Of a DNA stretch of 64,000 nucleotides, positions 36,265-44,661 are shown piece after piece. The notes beneath the pieces were generated by a model, which worked only from the letters and a program-made list of their open reading frames with translations, did not search any database and had not been told where the DNA came from. Each line of letters begins with the position of its first letter. Within the stretch, counting starts at the first letter, position 1. Both the position numbers and the translations under genes were made by a program. This stretch comes from Bifidobacterium angulatum DSM 20098 = JCM 7096 (GTDB taxonomy: Bacteria; Actinomycetota; Actinomycetes; Actinomycetales; Bifidobacteriaceae). The stretch lies in the NCBI RefSeq assembly GCF_001025155.1, contig NZ_AP012322.1:1860001-1924000 (forward strand), in the 5' to 3' direction.

Positions 36265-38343
36265 TCAGTTTCCGCACTCAAACCGGTACAGCGCCCACCC
36301 CTTGGCGAAATCGCCTTTATTCGAGTAGTCGCGCACCTTTTTCAGCGTGCCGTCCTTCACGTATTTGGCGATCAGGTCTTCCTTGTGGAACGGGTCGTAT
36401 TGTTCCTTGAAGGTGAACATCTGCAGGCTTGGTGCCTGTTCGCCCATCGCCAGGAAGTATTCCGGGGCATCGGTTCCAATCGGGCATACCGTGCCGAGCA
36501 CTGACTGGGCGTCTCCCGAGTCGAAGGCGCGTTCCACGGCACCAAAGATCGCGCCGTTCTTTTCAGCGGCCGGATTGTAGATCGGGTACAGCATGTTCGT
36601 ACCGAATATCGACATGCCGTACATCGATCCGTTCAACGGATCGGAAACCACCACGGCCTTGTTACCCACTTCGCGTGCCACGTCTTCCAGGATCTCGTAT
36701 TTGGATTGCGTAAGCTGTTCGACTGGCTGTTCGTCGGTAAGCTGCATGTTCGCGTACACCGCATCGGCAACCTGCGTGCGCGTCACGTTCGTGAACTGGG
36801 GCACGACGGCGAGCGCCACCACCAGTACCAGCGCGATGATCGCATCCGCGTGCCGCGCGGAAAGCTCGTTGATGGCGCTTGCCGCGAATACGATCAGTGT
36901 GACGAGAGCCAACGGGATCATGGTGAGTGGTCGGACTTCGGTGCGGTACCATACTGCCGCCACGATGTTCGGGAACCAACCGGTGAGTGATGCGGAGCAG
37001 ACGAGCACGAGCCCGAAGAGCAGCACCATCATCGCCATGGAAATGGCGTCTTTGCGGAGTTGCTTGTAGGTCGCATACGAGTAGTCCGCCCTCAAGTGCT
37101 TGCCTGTAAGCGGCTTGGCTCGCACAACTCGCGGCACGATGGCGACGAGCAGTGTGATGATGAATGCGGCGATCACCACTACCGCGGCGAAAATGCCTGT
37201 TGCGCCTGGTAATTGGTCGGTGATGAAGATGCGCAGCGCGTCCGGCACGCTACGGCTTGGCGTATAGGTGTGGAACCAGTCGGCGGGGTTGAAGTAGCGG
37301 GTGGACTGGTAGTGCGAGACCATGTAGAAGAAGAACGCCACGCCGGCCGCCAGCACGGACAGGAACGCGCCGAGGATCAGCTTCCAGGGCAGGCGCAGCA
37401 GCAGGAACGGCACGATGAACAGCAGCCAGGTGAACGCGATGCGTGGGTGTGCGATAAGGCATAGTATGCCGACGATCAGGGTGGTGATGAGCCAACGGGC
37501 GATGCCGTTATGTGACCAGTGTTGTTTTGGGGTGTTATGCCGGCCTGCGATGGCGTCGAAGAAGCGCAGTGTGGCGTAGATCCAGAATGGGAGGATGGCT
37601 GTCGCCAAGCCGTATGCGAGCAGTGGACCGGTGGCGAGGCTTTGGAATGGGTAGCAGGAGGATGCGATGGAAAGCAACGGCACTGCGAATGCCATGATGC
37701 AGGGGAAGATCACGTTGCGCATTGTGTTTGGCTGCTGTTCTGCTTTCCGGGCGTGGTTCCGCTCGCAATCCGCATTGCCGGCATGGTCAGCGTCACCGGC
37801 ACGGCCTGTGCGCTTCAGGTAGCGACGCGACCGGCAGGTCCAATAGGATGCCAGCAACTGCATGCCGGCCGGCCAGATCAGCCCGGCTCCCATAATCCAT
37901 ACCACGTTCAGGGCGGTGTACACGTTGATGGTCGCTCCGAACACTGCCGCAAGTTTGATCAGCCCTGCGGCCAGCAGGTGGAACATGGGCGGGTAGAACG
38001 CGTCGTTCGGCCACAGGTGGGTAGCCGCGCCGATGCCTTGATCGAAAATCTTACGAATGAAGTAATAGTGGGCTGGTGCGTCGATTTCGTGCAACGGATA
38101 GTTCCATGCCGCGCTCCCCTTGGGGAACCAAGCAACCACGACCATGCATGCCGTCAGCACGCCCAATACCATGCATATCGGGACCGCCAGGCGCCCAGGC
38201 CGTTTCTCCCCCACATCGGTATTCGCATCACCCGCGCCGTCGGCCTGCCTGTTGCCTTTCGGAGCGCCTAAAGCACTGAGATCAAGCTCTTCAAACTGAT
38301 TGTCTGCCGTCTGTTCCGAGTTCACACCCATTTCCACTTTCAT
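36265..38343 (-). CDS. Large polytopic membrane protein, DUF6541-like
   Basis: 692 residues. A short polar N-terminus precedes about thirteen membrane segments. The first outer loop holds HEIDAPAHYYFIRKIFDQG and WPNDAFYPPMFHLLAAGL, which resemble DUF6541 proteins of actinobacterial wall-polysaccharide loci. The C-terminal ~150 residues form a soluble domain (VVSDPLNGSMYGMSIFGTNM). By topology it may be a GT-C glycosyltransferase. An Arg/Asn-rich cytoplasmic loop (~170-215) appears low-complexity. There is no strong ribosome site at 38343; an internal ATG five codons on is possible. It is downstream of the GT2 gene at 38470-39552. Confidence 0.65.
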   Translation of the reverse strand: MKVEMGVNSEQTADNQFEELDLSALGAPKGNRQADGAGDANTDVGEKRPGRLAVPICMVLGVLTACMVVVAWFPKGSAAWNYPLHEIDAPAHYYFIRKIFDQGIGAATHLWPNDAFYPPMFHLLAAGLIKLAAVFGATINVYTALNVVWIMGAGLIWPAGMQLLASYWTCRSRRYLKRTGRAGDADHAGNADCERNHARKAEQQPNTMRNVIFPCIMAFAVPLLSIASSCYPFQSLATGPLLAYGLATAILPFWIYATLRFFDAIAGRHNTPKQHWSHNGIARWLITTLIVGILCLIAHPRIAFTWLLFIVPFLLLRLPWKLILGAFLSVLAAGVAFFFYMVSHYQSTRYFNPADWFHTYTPSRSVPDALRIFITDQLPGATGIFAAVVVIAAFIITLLVAIVPRVVRAKPLTGKHLRADYSYATYKQLRKDAISMAMMVLLFGLVLVCSASLTGWFPNIVAAVWYRTEVRPLTMIPLALVTLIVFAASAINELSARHADAIIALVLVVALAVVPQFTNVTRTQVADAVYANMQLTDEQPVEQLTQSKYEILEDVAREVGNKAVVVSDPLNGSMYGMSIFGTNMLYPIYNPAAEKNGAIFGAVERAFDSGDAQSVLGTVCPIGTDAPEYFLAMGEQAPSLQMFTFKEQYDPFHKEDLIAKYVKDGTLKKVRDYSNKGDFAKGWALYRFECGN

Positions 38344-38412
38344 GCCGTGGGCTTACGCCCGTCACCAGATTCACGTCACATCCGACGCTCTCATATAGTC
38401 CTTTACAAACCG

Positions 38413-38447
38413 GTAGGGGCTCGCCGTGCGTTACGGTGAGCCCCTAC
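38413..38447 (-). terminator. Hairpin between GT2 and DUF6541 genes
   Basis: GTAGGGGCTCGCCG (38413-38426) pairs with CGGTGAGCCCCTAC (38434-38447) with one G-T pair. It follows the GT2 stop codon, so the DUF6541 gene probably has its own promoter. Confidence 0.65.
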
Positions 38448-38469
38448 ACCAGTTGATTGCCTCGACCGA

Positions 38470-39552
38470 TCAGTCGTCCAACGGCGACGGCATCGGACGC
38501 CACTCAGTGTCGTGCAACAACTTGCGCGAATCCCACCAGCCCTTGGCGATCTGCACGATGCCGGTGCGCAGGTGCTCACGATCCACGGCCACCAGTCTGA
38601 TGACCTCCTTGGCAGCGGTGGCAATGGTGCCGAGCGCGAACAGGAACGGACGGTAGTCGCCGTACACCATGAAATAGCGGGCCATGTAGCCGCGATTACG
38701 CATGATGTGGTAACGGTTCATGTCGGACGTAGAGTTCAACTGGCGCACGCCGGCGATATCCCAGTTGCCGATCTCTCGCGTACGACGCAGAATCACGTCC
38801 GGCACGACAATAGGCTGCGTGACCTTGCTGGCACGGTAACCGTAGATGGTGTCGTCCCAATAGATGAAGAAGCGTGGGTCGGGCAGGCCAATCTGCTTGA
38901 CGACATGACGGCTGAACAGGCCGCCTTCGAAGCATAGCGTGTTCATCACTCGATAACCGGCCGGGCCGAACGCTGCCGGTGCGATGGGGTTCGGAATACC
39001 CAGGCCGATGCGGAAATCATACTGCCAGTAGAACGGACCGCCATCGTAATCGAAACGGCTGCCTTGGATGACCTCGTGACGCTTCGTCCACGGTGCCAGC
39101 TTGGCGATGGCATCCGGCAATACCGCCACATCGTCGTCCATCACCCAGAACCATTCGGCACCCAGCTCGTACGCCTTCTTCACACCTGCGGAGAAGCCGC
39201 CAGCGCCGCCAAGGTTCTCGGTCTGCGGCGCATACACCACGCGGGACTGGTTGCCATCGCCATCGACCACGGTCTTGCCCCACTGGTCGTTGACCTTGGT
39301 CTCAAACTCCTCGACCATACCGCGAGTCTCATCGGACTGCTCGTTGTCGACCACGATAATACGCCACGGAGCCTGTTCCAGGGCGAGAATCGAATCGAAC
39401 AACGTCGCCAGAAGCTTCTGACGCTTGTAGGTGGTGATGACCATGGCGAGCTTGCTGATCGTTGCCGCCTGTGCCTGTTCGACGTGCTTGGCCGGCTCGG
39501 CCTGTTTGGTGGATTGCGTTGCGTTCCTCTTCAAAACGTTCCCATTCGTCAT
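38470..39552 (-). CDS. GT2 glycosyltransferase, GlfT1-like
   Basis: About 360 residues. After a charged, low-complexity N-terminus, a GT2 domain carries LAMVITTYKRQKLLATLFDS, WRIIVVDNEQSDET, ENLGGAGGFSAGVKKAYELG, FWVMDDDVAVLPDA and YWDDTIYGYRAS. The GGAGG loop and DDD motif are those of galactofuranosyl/rhamnosyl transferases related to GlfT1, which start the galactan before GlfT2 extends it. ATG at 39552 is selected; codons upstream of it are low-quality sequence. The C-terminus (NNRGYMARYFMVYGDYRPF-like) could contact the membrane. A starting enzyme for the polymer made by the 10.8-16 kb cluster is an inference. Confidence 0.78.
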   Translation of the reverse strand: MTNGNVLKRNATQSTKQAEPAKHVEQAQAATISKLAMVITTYKRQKLLATLFDSILALEQAPWRIIVVDNEQSDETRGMVEEFETKVNDQWGKTVVDGDGNQSRVVYAPQTENLGGAGGFSAGVKKAYELGAEWFWVMDDDVAVLPDAIAKLAPWTKRHEVIQGSRFDYDGGPFYWQYDFRIGLGIPNPIAPAAFGPAGYRVMNTLCFEGGLFSRHVVKQIGLPDPRFFIYWDDTIYGYRASKVTQPIVVPDVILRRTREIGNWDIAGVRQLNSTSDMNRYHIMRNRGYMARYFMVYGDYRPFLFALGTIATAAKEVIRLVAVDREHLRTGIVQIAKGWWDSRKLLHDTEWRPMPSPLDD

Positions 39553-39745
39553 AGGGCATATTGTCCCACTACCTCTAGGCAGGGGCTGGCGCAAACCGGA
39601 TCTTTCGCCGAATTGCCGCATGGATGTGCTTCCCCGTCCCTGCCGGGTTTCCCTACGGCACAATAAGACACGCCGTAACGTGCATATTCGTGCGAAGTGA
39701 GGTATTCTATTCGAGTTGCGTTTCGTGCGTAAGCAGGAAATGTAT

Positions 39746-39833
39746 GGAGAATTCGCCTAGTGGTCTATGGCGCACGCTTGGAAAGCGTGTTGGTGTAACA
39801 GCCTCACGAGTTCGAATCTCGTATTCTCCGCCA
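39746..39833 (+). tRNA. tRNA-Ser (GGA anticodon), CCA encoded
   Basis: 88 nt. Acceptor GGAGAAT (39746-39752) pairs with ATTCTCC (39823-39829), then G and CCA. The anticodon stem CACGC/GCGTG encloses loop TTGGAAA with anticodon GGA at 39780-39782. T arm has GTTCGAATC. A long variable arm is present as in class II serine tRNAs. Confidence 0.95.
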
Positions 39834-39836
39834 GCA

Positions 39837-39868
39837 GGGTTTTCGAAGCAATTCGAAAACCCTTTTTT
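39837..39868 (+). terminator. Rho-independent terminator of tRNA-Ser
   Basis: GGGTTTTCGAA (39837-39847), loop GCAA, TTCGAAAACCC (39852-39862), then six T residues. Confidence 0.93.
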
Positions 39869-40284
39869 CATGCCCGGGAATGGCTTCTTTAGCGACTCTC
39901 TGCTTCCAAATCATGAAAGCAAAACTTACAAGCGCTCCATCGAATAATCAAGGCAAGAGATGTTTCGGCTACAGCCGCCATCCCTGGCGATAAAACAGCA
40001 AATACTGCACAACCCGGAAAACATGAATAACGGCAATGTACATATAGCAAGAAAGATCAGCTCCTCATTTGCAGAAGCCAGTCTTTCTTGCTTCAGTTCG
40101 CCAAACATCAGACGAACTAATGTGTTTTTTGAACTTAAGAAAATTACATTAGCTCATCAACACCTGCAATCTCCCTCAAAACTGCTGTATGTCAAGCCTT
40201 TAATAAAATAATGTAATTATCCAAAACAGCAAAAAATACATTAGTCTATTCATTAGTTGATCAAGAAGCTAAGAATGCAACCGC
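39869..40284. other. AT-rich stretch without a credible gene; scattered ACTAATGT motifs
   Basis: About 415 bp, clearly AT-richer than the regions on both sides. Two short frames (39960-40211 plus, 39926-40108 minus) lack ribosome sites and family resemblance. AACTAATGT-type motifs occur near 40115-40124 (direct), and as inverted CATTAG-type copies near 40145-40152, 40238-40245 and 40251-40258. Two more lie upstream of the AlbA-like gene. Confidence 0.55.
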
Positions 40285-41958
40285 TTACTCTTGAAGATGC
40301 CATTTAGCTGCCGAAGTGGCACCTTCTGAGTAGATTTTTCCTTGCTTCCGAAGGCTCTGCAACAAATAACTCACTCTGTCCCCCTTCTGCTTAGCACTTA
40401 GTGTCCCCGGCAATGCATGGTCAATGGCGTTAATCACCTCAAGCCGCGAAGAAGGCCTAGATCGAAGTAGCTCCAAAATCAACTCCTTGCATATTTTGTT
40501 GTCCAAGCCTTTGCTACGCACATACTCTTTCTGTTTGCCCATGGCATTCGCCACATCTGATGAAATAATCAAACGAGGATAGCGCCCCTCTACCAAACCA
40601 CGCGACCTCAGCGAAGCGGCCTGATCCTTCTCTATCACCAGCCCTTTCTGAATCATGTCAAGCCATACCACACTCTGTAAATCCAAATTAGGGTAAGCCG
40701 CAAGCAGCTGAGAATACTTCTCATCAATTACAGTCCCATAGATCGAGACTGATACACGAGATCGATCTGACAAATCATATGTGGGCAACGGCAGCCTACG
40801 CTTCTTCTGCATCTCGAAAACATTCCTGATACCGATAGCGTTCTGATCAATCATACCGACTTTGCTCATTGCTTTGGAGAGTAAGGAATTCCGGTAATAC
40901 GGAGGCTTGTAGCCAACGGCCAGTGCAGCATCTATGCTCCCAGGAATGAACGATCCCTCATTCATAAACACAAGTCGATCTTCGTATTCCAGAAGGTTGA
41001 TTTTCCCCGATAAACGATAATCCTGATGTGCAATGGCATTGTGCAGCAACTCTCGGATAATCTCCGGACTATAGCGTTGCGTCACCTCGGGGAACAGCGT
41101 ATTAGGATCTGTGAAAAATCTGTACTTCTCGTTACGCACCTTGCCAAGCACCTTGTCCACCTGCAATATAAATGGGGGCTCGAAGTGCTCATATGAAACT
41201 ACATCATTTGCCGAGTTATACAGCGTCCAAGTGATGCGTGGCTCGGTTCCGCCAAGGAAAACTGCGGATTCAGGCTTACCTAGCAACACCAGGGCGGCAT
41301 TGGTCACATGGCCATGGATCAACAACCCAATCTTTGTCAGAATCTCTTCAGACGAAAATCCCTCAATTGCCTGTCGTCTAGACGCGTACTTCTTTGAATA
41401 TTCTTCGCAAGCAAAGGCCACAGCATCCGAATCAAGATCATCGATATTCGCATCATACGCAAGCTGACTAGACCAGTCGGGCCTAGCCTGAGAATATATT
41501 GCCGTCAACTTGAAAGCCGGCATCTGCACGATGGATTCGTTCTCACGAGAATAAGGAACGCCCTTCCAAGTAGTAGGCGTCGCGAATAAGGCCGGAGGGA
41601 CTTGAAAGGCTACCACTCGCTGACGATCTATCGTCAGTTCATATATCTCTTCGAATGTCATGCCGCTATTGGTATACAACGCCATCTCATGCTTCAGCTT
41701 ACGCAAGCCAATGCTTGGCTCATGAGCCTCTTTGCGGTATCCGGTCCCACATATCGTCCGATCGTTGCGCACACCGAAGAGAAGCCAACCAGCATCGGCA
41801 TGGCGAAGATTGGCCTCGTTACTTAAAGCAGAAAAGTACTTCCCCAAATCATCGAAATCGAAATTGTTCTTGGCGGATTTGTACTCCACCACCTCAGTCT
41901 CTACATCAGCCAGTAGCCTCTGAACCTTATTCACCACTTCTTCCTGGCGATAGACCAC
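40285..41958 (-). CDS. AlbA_2 / divergent AAA-4 (HATPase_c_4) regulator-like protein
   Basis: 557 residues. N-terminal Schlafen-type AlbA_2 domain (~10-140): ETEVVEYKSAKNNFDFDDLGKYFSALSN, AGWLLFGVRND, AFQVPPA. A central region is followed by an ATPase-like C-terminal half with IIRELLHNAIAHQDYRLSG (N-box), VFMNEGSFIPGSI and NAIGIRNVFEMQKKRRLPLP. The end (~460-557) looks like winged-helix segments. Such proteins are annotated as DNA-binding regulators; some relatives sit in defence islands. GTG at 41958 has GGAGGT 5 nt upstream. Two AACTAATGTAA repeats directly upstream suggest self-control. AT-rich composition and position beside a tRNA gene suggest acquisition. Confidence 0.82.
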   Translation of the reverse strand: MVYRQEEVVNKVQRLLADVETEVVEYKSAKNNFDFDDLGKYFSALSNEANLRHADAGWLLFGVRNDRTICGTGYRKEAHEPSIGLRKLKHEMALYTNSGMTFEEIYELTIDRQRVVAFQVPPALFATPTTWKGVPYSRENESIVQMPAFKLTAIYSQARPDWSSQLAYDANIDDLDSDAVAFACEEYSKKYASRRQAIEGFSSEEILTKIGLLIHGHVTNAALVLLGKPESAVFLGGTEPRITWTLYNSANDVVSYEHFEPPFILQVDKVLGKVRNEKYRFFTDPNTLFPEVTQRYSPEIIRELLHNAIAHQDYRLSGKINLLEYEDRLVFMNEGSFIPGSIDAALAVGYKPPYYRNSLLSKAMSKVGMIDQNAIGIRNVFEMQKKRRLPLPTYDLSDRSRVSVSIYGTVIDEKYSQLLAAYPNLDLQSVVWLDMIQKGLVIEKDQAASLRSRGLVEGRYPRLIISSDVANAMGKQKEYVRSKGLDNKICKELILELLRSRPSSRLEVINAIDHALPGTLSAKQKGDRVSYLLQSLRKQGKIYSEGATSAAKWHLQE

Positions 41959-41969
41959 GCTAGACCTCC

Positions 41970-42000
41970 AACTAATGTAAAAGCGTACAAACTAATGTAA
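41970..42000. promoter_or_regulatory. Direct repeat, putative operator of the AlbA-like gene
   Basis: AACTAATGTAA at 41970-41980 and again at 41990-42000, exactly 20 bp apart, about two helical turns. The first copy abuts the Shine-Dalgarno GGAGGT (41964-41969, minus strand). Confidence 0.65.
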
Positions 42001-42031
42001 TAATAGCGCTTTTCGTGACTCTCGCAGCAAG

Positions 42032-42046
42032 CCCCCCCCCCCCCCC
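42032..42046. repeat. Run of 15 C residues
   Basis: Uninterrupted C tract in the gap between the divergent AlbA-like and zinc-ribbon genes. Such tracts are prone to slippage. Confidence 0.95.
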
Positions 42047-42104
42047 AACTTTGGCAACACACAAATGGTGTCGGTAATAGCAGCGCCACTACATAGAAAA
42101 GCAC

Positions 42105-42134
42105 CCCGCTACTTCCCGCTATTTCCCACTAGGT
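42105..42134. repeat. Degenerate 10-bp repeat
   Basis: CCCGCTACTT, CCCGCTATTT and CCCACTAGGT follow each other between the poly-C run and the zinc-ribbon gene. Confidence 0.6.
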
Positions 42135-42255
42135 TCCCGGTAACACCGCAGATCACAGAGCCACGGTGTTCGCTAAGCTGGAGGGCAAGGTAATTCCTAA
42201 GCCAAGAGAGACGCAGCACACCCAAGGGAACCGAGCACGCGAGAGGGGAACATCA

Positions 42256-43365
42256 ATGACCGAAGAGTTCTGCGAGCAATGCGGCCAGGCGCTCGTTCCC
42301 AACGCCAGATTCTGCGCCGTCTGCGGGTGGGAGACCGGCAGTCAGGCGACGTTGCCGTTGCCGCAGGGGCTGACGGGAAACTACGGCGGTTCCGGATACC
42401 CGCAGCAAGGCGCAACGACACCGTTGGAGGAGTTCGAACAGGAGTTTGAACGCCAAAGCACCTACGAGCCCGCATACGATCCCTACGATCAGTACGGTAA
42501 CGACTCGTATGCCAACGATTCCGGCGACCACGGCAGCAGAAAAGGCAGCGGGAAACGCGGCAAGAAGAAACGCAACAGCGCCAAAGACAAAGCCGGCGGG
42601 AAAGGATCCAAACCAGCCGCCGCAAAGCGCTCCACAGGCAAATTCACGAAGAAAGCCACAGCTACGAATGGCGCCCATGATCCCGGCAAATCCCGCAGGC
42701 ACCCGGTGACCGCGATCGCAATCGCAATACTGGCGTGCATCGTGGTAGTGTTCAGCGGCGTCGGCATCGTACGCATGATGGCGAGCGCCAACGGCACCGT
42801 CTCGGGCTTAGACGCCAGTAGCTCCTCTTCGAGCAGCGCAGGCGCTAAAGACGAGACACCTGCGAATAACAGCCAGAATTCCACACCGGTAACGGGCAAG
42901 ACATCGAAGAAGGCCACAGCGCAGCAACAGGATACGCAACCGCCTGCGGAAGGGCGTTACCTCAATGCACGGTTCGGCTATGCGGTCACGATACCGCCTG
43001 GATTCACATGGCAGGCTGAATCAGCCGACGGTGACGGGCGCACGTTCACCGATGGTCAGACCGGCATGACCATTGCCGCATGGGGGTCGAACAACGCGTT
43101 GCATGAAACGGTGATCTCCGCGTTCAAGCAGGCCACGGCCGGCCATTCGGTCTCCTACCAGCAGATACTCGACAGCGAGTTCACCGCGACATGGGAGGAA
43201 AACGGCACCATCACCTATATTCGCGAAATGGTGTCCGCTGGAGCCATCCGTGCGGTGCGATTCACCTACCCATCCACGCATAGGAACGAATGCGACCGCT
43301 TTGTGGAACAGGTGGTGCCGACACTAACCGCCACCGATGCCATGACAGCGGGATCAGGGCAATAG
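42256..43365 (+). CDS. Zinc-ribbon membrane protein with extracellular C-terminal domain
   Basis: About 369 residues. A double CxxC zinc ribbon starts the protein (CEQCGQALVPNARFCAVCG, residues 6-24). A Gly/Tyr/Asp-rich stretch and a strongly Lys-rich stretch (~90-165) follow, then one membrane span (VTAIAIAILACIVVVFSGVG, ~160-180), a Ser/Thr/Gln linker and a ~130-residue outer domain (YLNARFGYAVTIPPGFTW...FVEQVVPTL). The outer domain resembles small PsbP-like or lipoprotein-like folds seen in actinobacteria. ATG 42256 has GAGGGGA at 6-7 nt. Function unknown; a sensor or scaffold with a cytoplasmic zinc ribbon is plausible. Confidence 0.75.
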   Translation: MTEEFCEQCGQALVPNARFCAVCGWETGSQATLPLPQGLTGNYGGSGYPQQGATTPLEEFEQEFERQSTYEPAYDPYDQYGNDSYANDSGDHGSRKGSGKRGKKKRNSAKDKAGGKGSKPAAAKRSTGKFTKKATATNGAHDPGKSRRHPVTAIAIAILACIVVVFSGVGIVRMMASANGTVSGLDASSSSSSSAGAKDETPANNSQNSTPVTGKTSKKATAQQQDTQPPAEGRYLNARFGYAVTIPPGFTWQAESADGDGRTFTDGQTGMTIAAWGSNNALHETVISAFKQATAGHSVSYQQILDSEFTATWEENGTITYIREMVSAGAIRAVRFTYPSTHRNECDRFVEQVVPTLTATDAMTAGSGQ

Positions 43366-43554
43366 CAGGTAGATGATCTGTCCGGTATAGCCATTCGTGC
43401 GGAACGTTGCGACCGGCATTACGCACGATACGATTGCAGATAGCCGATACCGCGACGAGGCATAGGACGACGGTTCGTCAAAACGACGGACGGCCAACGA
43501 CCAGACAGCAGCTTGGTGTGAAACATACTGTGAAACAGTGAAATGGAGGGTGAC

Positions 43555-44205
43555 ATGGGGGCATCGCCAACGATTCCGGAACAATACGCCAACCAGCAGG
43601 TCGGCATAAGCGGATACCGGGTACTCAACCTGGATCTGGACGGCGTGTGCGCCGACTATGCGGGCGCCATGCGCGACTACCTGGTACGCAACGGCCGTAT
43701 GGATCCGCAGACCATCCCCGCAAACACACGATACGCACTCACCGACAACGACGGCTGGCCATTCGCCAGCAAATCCGAATACATCGCAGCCCACAAGGCA
43801 GCCGAAGAGGAGCACCTCTACGCGACCATGCAGCCCATTCCAGGCGTCGCACACGCCTTGCAACGACTGGCCGACGAACACGTGTACATCCGCATCGTCA
43901 CGCACCGGCTGTTCGTATCCGGGCAGCATCGCATCGTCGTCTCCGACACCGCCAAATGGCTCGACGACAACAACATTCCTTACATGTCGCTCTGCTTCGC
44001 CGGGCTGAAAGACAGTATCCAAGCCACCGTGCACATCGACGACTCGCCCGCCAACATCGCCGTACTGCGTGAAGTCGGCCAGCATGTGGTCGTATTCGAC
44101 CAGCCATACAACCGCGAGCTCGGCGGCCCGCGCATGGCGGATTGGAGCGACGCAAGCGTTGACCAGCTACTCGACTGGTTCGAACAGTGGCCTGCGGAAC
44201 AGTAG
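43555..44205 (+). CDS. HAD-superfamily 5'(3')-deoxyribonucleotidase-like protein
   Basis: About 216 residues. HAD motif I YRVLNLDLDGVCADYAG has the nucleophile Asp and acid/base Asp; motif II Thr is in IVTHRL; motif III Lys is in CFAGLKDSI, motif IV is HIDDSPAN. The cap between motifs I and II matches the NT5C group (PF06941), which dephosphorylates deoxynucleoside monophosphates. GGAGGG lies 4 nt before ATG 43555, preferred over the ATG at 43543 that overlaps it. It is convergent with the crcB pair; no operon partner is visible. Confidence 0.82.
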   Translation: MGASPTIPEQYANQQVGISGYRVLNLDLDGVCADYAGAMRDYLVRNGRMDPQTIPANTRYALTDNDGWPFASKSEYIAAHKAAEEEHLYATMQPIPGVAHALQRLADEHVYIRIVTHRLFVSGQHRIVVSDTAKWLDDNNIPYMSLCFAGLKDSIQATVHIDDSPANIAVLREVGQHVVVFDQPYNRELGGPRMADWSDASVDQLLDWFEQWPAEQ

Positions 44206-44283
44206 GTCGCACCTAGTAGTCAGGTAAGCAAAGCAGAGCCGACAACGCCGCAATGGCGTCTAAACTACAGTCAGACACGCGCC

Positions 44284-44661
44284 TCAGTACGCGAGGCTGG
44301 CCACACCCCAGCCGGCTACGGTACACAACACCGGAACCACCATCGACAGCAGGCAATACAACCCAGCCATGGCGAACTGCTTGCCGCGAAGCAACGCCAT
44401 CACCTCGTTGATCAAGGTGGAAAACGTGGAGAATCCGCCAAGGAAACCGACCACAAACAGCGTGCGCGTGGCATAATCCACCTCGCCGTTGACATACCCG
44501 GCCGCGGCAATGCCCGCGCAAAAACCGGCAAGACAATTGATCATGAACGTGGCCAGAGGGAACAGCCGATTCTTCCACCAACGGCGCACCGACGTGTCCA
44601 CGATAAAACGAGTCACCGCACCCAAGCCGCCGAACACGCAAACCATCAAAAACGTCGCCAT
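44284..44661 (-). CDS. crcB: Fluoride channel subunit, Fluc/CrcB (short form)
   Basis: About 125 residues, four membrane helices. GGLGAVTRFIVD at the start, NCLAGFCAG and GFLGGFSTFSTLINE carry the Asn, and the Phe/Ser/Thr residues of the Fluc pore. Fluc proteins form antiparallel dimers that let fluoride leave the cell. The start ATG at 44661 shares a base with the stop of the long crcB (TGATG); an overlapping GTG three bases upstream is possible. GGGAGGG lies 4 nt before the ATG. With the long paralogue it probably makes a heterodimer, as in other Gram-positive two-gene systems. Confidence 0.92.
   Translation of the reverse strand: MATFLMVCVFGGLGAVTRFIVDTSVRRWWKNRLFPLATFMINCLAGFCAGIAAAGYVNGEVDYATRTLFVVGFLGGFSTFSTLINEVMALLRGKQFAMAGLYCLLSMVVPVLCTVAGWGVASLAY

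Noticed and set aside
39926..40108. 60-residue hydrophobic minus-strand ORF
   Set aside because: It has a membrane-like stretch but no ribosome site or supporting context.
39960..40211. Short plus-strand ORF after tRNA-Ser
   Set aside because: No ribosome site, no family resemblance, and composition typical of AT-rich noncoding DNA.
39834..42160. Integrated element with att sites at tRNA-Ser
   Set aside because: No second copy of the tRNA 3' end and no integrase gene were seen, so only an AT-rich insertion is suggested.
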